Source: Bacillota bacterium (lineage in GTDB: Bacteria; Bacillota; DTU030). From it: a stretch of DNA of 7,889 nt. Made by a program: the position numbers and the translations under genes. Below, one piece after another: positions 4,843-7,889 of this stretch. The notes below the pieces were generated by a model. It did no database searches. It was not told where the DNA came from and worked only from the letters and a program-made list of their open reading frames with translations. Each line of letters opens with the position of its first letter. The first letter of the stretch is position 1. The stretch spans positions 1-7,889 of the forward strand of contig DUVO01000124.1 in NCBI GenBank assembly GCA_012841005.1, given 5' to 3'.

Positions 4843-5673
4843 TTATTGCAGGACGAGATAAAAAAACAGAAAAAGGAGAGGAACTGCCACTAAGGCCACT
4901 TTGTCCCTCAGCGTCAGGGCCTGGTTATCCAGATAGGTTCGGGAAGGATAAAGACCAAAGGCCCGGCTTTCCATGGAGATGGTTAAAAAGTCCACTTTGC
5001 CCAGGGCCGAAATCACCAGGGGCAGGAAAAGATACCGCACCGCCCGCAGCATCTTTTGCAGGGAGAGACCTTCAATATCTATCCCCTTGGCCAGCTGGGC
5101 ATTCTTCACCTGTTCCAACTCCAGGTGGAAAAGGGGAATAAAGCGCAGGGCTGTGATGAGGGTAAAACCAAACCGGTAGGGCAGCCCGGCCTGCATCAGG
5201 GCATAGGCCAGCCGGTTGGGATCCGTGGTGGCCACAAAAAGGTAGCTGGACCCGATAATATTGAGAAAGCGCAGCATCATGCCCAGGCCTCCCCGGAGGC
5301 CTTCGGACCAAACCGAAAGATTTAGCGGCCCCAGGGAAATATGCCCCAGTAAAAGGCCTTCCCTGACGGCCAAAACCTGGACGAGGAGAATGAAAAAACC
5401 GAAGAGGAGAATAAAGCGCAGTTTGCGAAGAAAATAGACCAGGCCCAGCCCGGCCAGGCCATAGGATGCCAGGAGCAGGGCAAAGAAGAATACTCCCCCC
5501 CGGAGGGAAGATACCGCCAGAGCAGTAATACTAAAACTAAAGAGGAATACCACCTTGACCAGGGGATGGATCCGGTGGAGGAAGGAACAATTATCAACAT
5601 AGGTCAGGCCGGGGTAAGAACCTTTTGCCCCCGGCTCCGGCCGGTCAGGCATCCTCTTACGGAGTAAACCCAT
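4843..5673 (-). CDS. ECF transporter transmembrane coupling component (EcfT/CbiQ family)
   Basis: 276 residues. The protein spans the membrane and couples the ATPase pair to a substrate-binding S component in energy-coupling-factor vitamin or metal importers. Hydrophobic segments lie at about 38-56, 60-80, 86-103, 131-148 (weaker) and 257-275. The long cytoplasmic coupling helices carry the two family motifs: AQLAKG at 192-197 (Ala-Arg/Lys-Gly) and SRAFG at 236-240. HRIHPLVK (33-40) at the start of the first helix is also typical. ATG 5671-5673 lies 5 nt after the stop of the ATPase gene, with GAAGG inside that gene's end as ribosome site, so the two are translationally coupled. CbiQ proteins often serve cobalt transport, but the substrate cannot be read from this subunit. 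No clear terminator follows within the 43 nt before the next promoter. Confidence 0.93.
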   Translation of the reverse strand: MGLLRKRMPDRPEPGAKGSYPGLTYVDNCSFLHRIHPLVKVVFLFSFSITALAVSSLRGGVFFFALLLASYGLAGLGLVYFLRKLRFILLFGFFILLVQVLAVREGLLLGHISLGPLNLSVWSEGLRGGLGMMLRFLNIIGSSYLFVATTDPNRLAYALMQAGLPYRFGFTLITALRFIPLFHLELEQVKNAQLAKGIDIEGLSLQKMLRAVRYLFLPLVISALGKVDFLTISMESRAFGLYPSRTYLDNQALTLRDKVALVAVPLLFLFFYLVLQ

Positions 5674-5678
5674 CGTAT

Positions 5679-7217
5679 CTACCTTCTTTCTCCCGCTGCA
5701 GGTAGTACATAGTCCGGGGGCAGATACTCCGCCCGCCCCGTCCGGGCCAACCGGGTCAGGGCCTCCTCCACAGGGGCATCGATGAGGAGCCTTCCTTCCC
5801 CCAAAAACAGAACCCGGTGACAGCAGGAAGCAACCACCGCCGGTTCGTGGCAGACCATCAGGGCTATTCCTCCCCGGGACCGGTGCTCCTCTAAGGCCGC
5901 GAGCAGCATCTCCAGCCGGTTGCTGTCCTGACCCACCAGGGGTTCGTCCAGGAGCAAGATCCGGGGGGAATAGGCCAAAACCGAGACCAGGGTAAGCCTC
6001 TTTTTCTCCCCCAGGCTCAGGGTAAAGGGATTCACATCGCCATACTGCTGCAGTTGGAAATCTGCCAATAATTTGTCGACCTTTACCGGGATTCCGGCCG
6101 GTGCTTCCCTGCTCAAAAATCGGGCGGGGAGAGCAGCCTCCCGGGCCACGGTTTTCTCAAAGATCTGGTGATTGGGGTTTTGAAAGATAAGCCCCAGATC
6201 CCGGGCCCGGTGGGTAACCTTCTTCCCCGTTATCTCTTCCCCGGCCAGCCGGATCTTCCCACCCCCCGGTTTCAGAAGCCCCAGCAGGGCCAGTAAAAGG
6301 GTGGTTTTCCCGCTGCCGTTGTCTCCCATCAGGGCAACAATTTCCCCGGGATAGAGAGAAAAACCTATTCCCTGCAAGACATCCCTCCCCCCGTATCCCA
6401 CCCGCAGGTTTTCGACGGTGAGAAGGGGAGGGCTGTCCTTTTTGGGACCGGGGTCTGTTGCCTTCTCCTGCCGGCGTAGAGCAGTGCTCCCTTTATCCCC
6501 GCCGGGAACATACCTTTTCCCAATCTCCCCGGTAGCACCCACAGCGACCATCCTCCCTTTATCCATGAAGAGGAAGTCATCGGAAAGGGCAGCCAGGCCC
6601 TCCAGCCGGTGCTCGATAACAATGATGGCCATTCCTCGCTCCGCTTTCAACCTCTGCAAAGTCTGGAGAACCTCCCGGGTACAGGAAGGATCCAGGTTGG
6701 CCGTCGGTTCATCTAAAATGAGGAGGGAAGGAGTCATGGCCAGGACCGAGGCAATGGCGACCCGCTGTTTTTCCCCTCCCGAGAGAGTATGGACCCTCCT
6801 TTCCAGCAAATCCAGGGCCCCCACAGCCTCCAGGGCCCAATGGACCCGTTCCCGGATCTCTGCCGGAGGCAGGCAGAGGTTTTCCGGACCAAAGGCCACC
6901 TCGTCCTTCACCGTCAGGGTGCAGAGCTGGGCTTCCGGATCCTGCTGCACCAGGCCGACAATTCCCGAAAGGGCGCCGGCCGGGTAGTCCCTGGTGTCCC
7001 GCCCCTGGATGCGGACAGCTCCTTCCATCTTCCCCGGGTAGGCATGGGGGATAAAGCCGGCCAGGCATAGGGCCAGGGTGGACTTCCCACAGCCACTGGG
7101 ACCCGTTATGGTCAGAAACTGGCCGGGGTAAACTTTAAGGTTAAGCCCATCCAGGGCCCGAACCACAGCCCCGCAGTAGGTAAAGGAAAGGTTTTCGACG
7201 ATCACCACCGGCTTCAT
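5679..7217 (-). CDS. ECF transporter ATPase with two fused ABC domains (EcfA-EcfA')
   Basis: 512 residues holding two complete ABC ATPase domains that power an ECF importer from the cytoplasmic face. First domain: Walker A GPSGCGKST (39-47), Q-loop Q92, signature LSGGEKQR (145-152), Walker B ILDEP with E170, switch H203 (IEHR). A charged linker covers about 235-262. Second domain: Walker A GDNGSGKTT (298-306), Q346 (FQNP), altered signature LSLGEKKR (401-408), Walker B LLLDEP with E425, H457 (CHEP). Many ECF systems use two separate genes for these halves, but fused versions are known. I chose ATG 7215-7217, which begins MKPVVIVENLSFTY, because AAGGTGGAG (7224-7232) lies 6 nt before it; a GTG at 7235 would add six residues with a poor site. 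It lies 73 bp after the sulfite-oxidase-fold gene with no terminator between, and 5 nt before the EcfT gene, so the three form one operon. Confidence 0.95.
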   Translation of the reverse strand: MKPVVIVENLSFTYCGAVVRALDGLNLKVYPGQFLTITGPSGCGKSTLALCLAGFIPHAYPGKMEGAVRIQGRDTRDYPAGALSGIVGLVQQDPEAQLCTLTVKDEVAFGPENLCLPPAEIRERVHWALEAVGALDLLERRVHTLSGGEKQRVAIASVLAMTPSLLILDEPTANLDPSCTREVLQTLQRLKAERGMAIIVIEHRLEGLAALSDDFLFMDKGRMVAVGATGEIGKRYVPGGDKGSTALRRQEKATDPGPKKDSPPLLTVENLRVGYGGRDVLQGIGFSLYPGEIVALMGDNGSGKTTLLLALLGLLKPGGGKIRLAGEEITGKKVTHRARDLGLIFQNPNHQIFEKTVAREAALPARFLSREAPAGIPVKVDKLLADFQLQQYGDVNPFTLSLGEKKRLTLVSVLAYSPRILLLDEPLVGQDSNRLEMLLAALEEHRSRGGIALMVCHEPAVVASCCHRVLFLGEGRLLIDAPVEEALTRLARTGRAEYLPPDYVLPAAGERR

Positions 7218-7223
7218 AATAGG

Positions 7224-7232
7224 CTCCACCTT
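7224..7232 (-). promoter_or_regulatory. Ribosome binding site that sets the start of the fused ATPase
   Basis: AAGGTGGAG on the minus strand, 6 nt before ATG 7215-7217. The upstream in-frame GTG (7233-7235) has only a GGGGAA two bases away and would place this better site inside the coding region. Confidence 0.6.
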
Positions 7233-7290
7233 CACTTCCCCGCAAATTTACGTCGCCCCGGGCCAAGAGTCTCGGTTGAACTGTTTCCCC

Positions 7291-7889
7291 TCACTCAAGA
7301 AGAATCCTGTTTACCATCCGCACCCAGTAACCTCCCTCATAATTGGCGGCAATCAGCCGCAGCATGTCCCCTTCCCTAATCAGCAACATCCGGTCATCCT
7401 GCAGCACATCCTCCAGGGGAAATTCCACCATATAGCCATCGGTGGCCATAACGATAAGCTTTTGGGCCCCCTCCAGGGGAGCCGCCTCCTCCAGGATTAT
7501 CCGCAAAGGCACACCGGTATACTCCCGGGACGGGACATAGCTGACCTGCCCCCGCAATTCAGCGGTGATGGTTGTTTCATTGGCAGCAAAATGGTCAAGT
7601 TGAAAAGAAAGGGGCCTTTGTACCGCCCCCTCCACCCGGCAGGAGGGTCCTGCCCAGGGAGGATCAAAAACAAAGGCAAAGTAATAAACAGCCCCCCCTG
7701 TCAATAACAGTACCAGCAGGGAGGTAACGACAAGCTTGAAAGTGAGGGGGGCGGTCTTCTTCCTCCCGGGAGAAGGGACTGTCCCCATCCACCCTCCCGG
7801 GGAAATGCGCAAGGGCCTCGCCTCTAGGACCACCTCCAGGACACTGTGGCCGAAGCTGCCCGCCAGGAGGACACCGGAAACAAAGGCGA
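7291..7889 (-). CDS. Membrane-anchored sulfite-oxidase-fold (Oxidored_molyb-like) protein, 5' end outside the window or start at 7788
   Basis: The frame is open to the right edge: 198 codons are visible from 7887. Residues 1-22 look like the end of a transmembrane helix (AFVSGVLLAGSFGHSVLEVV). A basic loop follows, then a clear transmembrane segment at about 50-73 (after GRKK, so the N-side is cytoplasmic), then a domain outside the membrane at 83-198. That domain has the pattern of the molybdopterin-binding domain of sulfite-oxidase-type enzymes: VEGAVQRPLSFQL, TGVPLRIILEEA (124-135), VMATDGY (146-152). The cysteine that binds molybdenum in true enzymes is absent (the only cysteine is C83), so it is probably a binding or structural protein. 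A separate 165-residue protein could start at ATG 7786-7788, with GGGAGG 4 nt ahead; a GTG at 7833 is weaker. Codon use upstream of 7788 still looks coding, so a fusion to an upstream membrane protein is possible. It precedes the ECF ATPase gene in the same operon. Confidence 0.72.
   Translation of the reverse strand, partial: AFVSGVLLAGSFGHSVLEVVLEARPLRISPGGWMGTVPSPGRKKTAPLTFKLVVTSLLVLLLTGGAVYYFAFVFDPPWAGPSCRVEGAVQRPLSFQLDHFAANETTITAELRGQVSYVPSREYTGVPLRIILEEAAPLEGAQKLIVMATDGYMVEFPLEDVLQDDRMLLIREGDMLRLIAANYEGGYWVRMVNRILLE

Noticed and set aside
6418..6987. 189-codon plus-strand open frame inside the ABC ATPase gene
   Set aside because: It mirrors the codons of a strongly conserved gene on the other strand; the translation is arginine/serine-rich without any family motif.

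Overview
The window is about 55-60% GC bacterial DNA with strong AGGAGG-type ribosome binding sites, near-consensus sigma-A promoters and U-tailed intrinsic terminators. This points to a Gram-positive (Firmicutes/Clostridia-type) host. The protein style suggests a thermophilic anaerobe of the Moorella kind, but that is an impression and not something the sequence proves. Every gene I can support lies on the minus strand, so the gene order below runs from the right edge of the window to the left. I see no rRNA, tRNA, CRISPR array, insertion sequence or transposase.

Right part (about 4843-7889): one transport operon. It enters from beyond the right edge with a membrane-anchored protein carrying a sulfite-oxidase-fold (Oxidored_molyb-like) domain outside the membrane. 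Next comes a single polypeptide containing two ABC ATPase halves (a fused EcfA/EcfA' of the energy-coupling-factor type), and then, 5 nt later, the EcfT/CbiQ-type transmembrane coupling protein. The substrate-binding S component is not identifiable inside the window. The open frame at the right edge, which looks like the end of a transmembrane helix and is continuous with the sulfite-oxidase-fold protein, may be its tail.

Middle part (about 3846-4800): two small genes that are separate transcription units. A DUF134 protein (helix-turn-helix plus zinc ribbon) and a glutaredoxin-like protein each have a perfect TTGACA-N18-TATAAT promoter and each end in an intrinsic terminator. A near-perfect 20-bp palindrome covers the start of the glutaredoxin transcript and is the clearest regulatory signal in the window.

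Left part (1-3722): a class I/II PLP-dependent aminotransferase with its own terminator, an orphan chemotaxis-type CheB methylesterase, a MarR-family regulator with an unusual cysteine-bearing C-terminal tail and its own terminator, and the N-terminal third or so of an opine-dehydrogenase-like NAD(P) enzyme leaving the left edge. The 150-bp gap between cheB and the MarR gene holds a palindrome that may be the MarR operator and an open frame with no start codon that may be a gene remnant. Nothing here is a clear defence or mobile system. The most notable items are the sulfite-oxidase-fold protein tied to the ECF module, the glutaredoxin operator, and the cysteine-tailed MarR protein.
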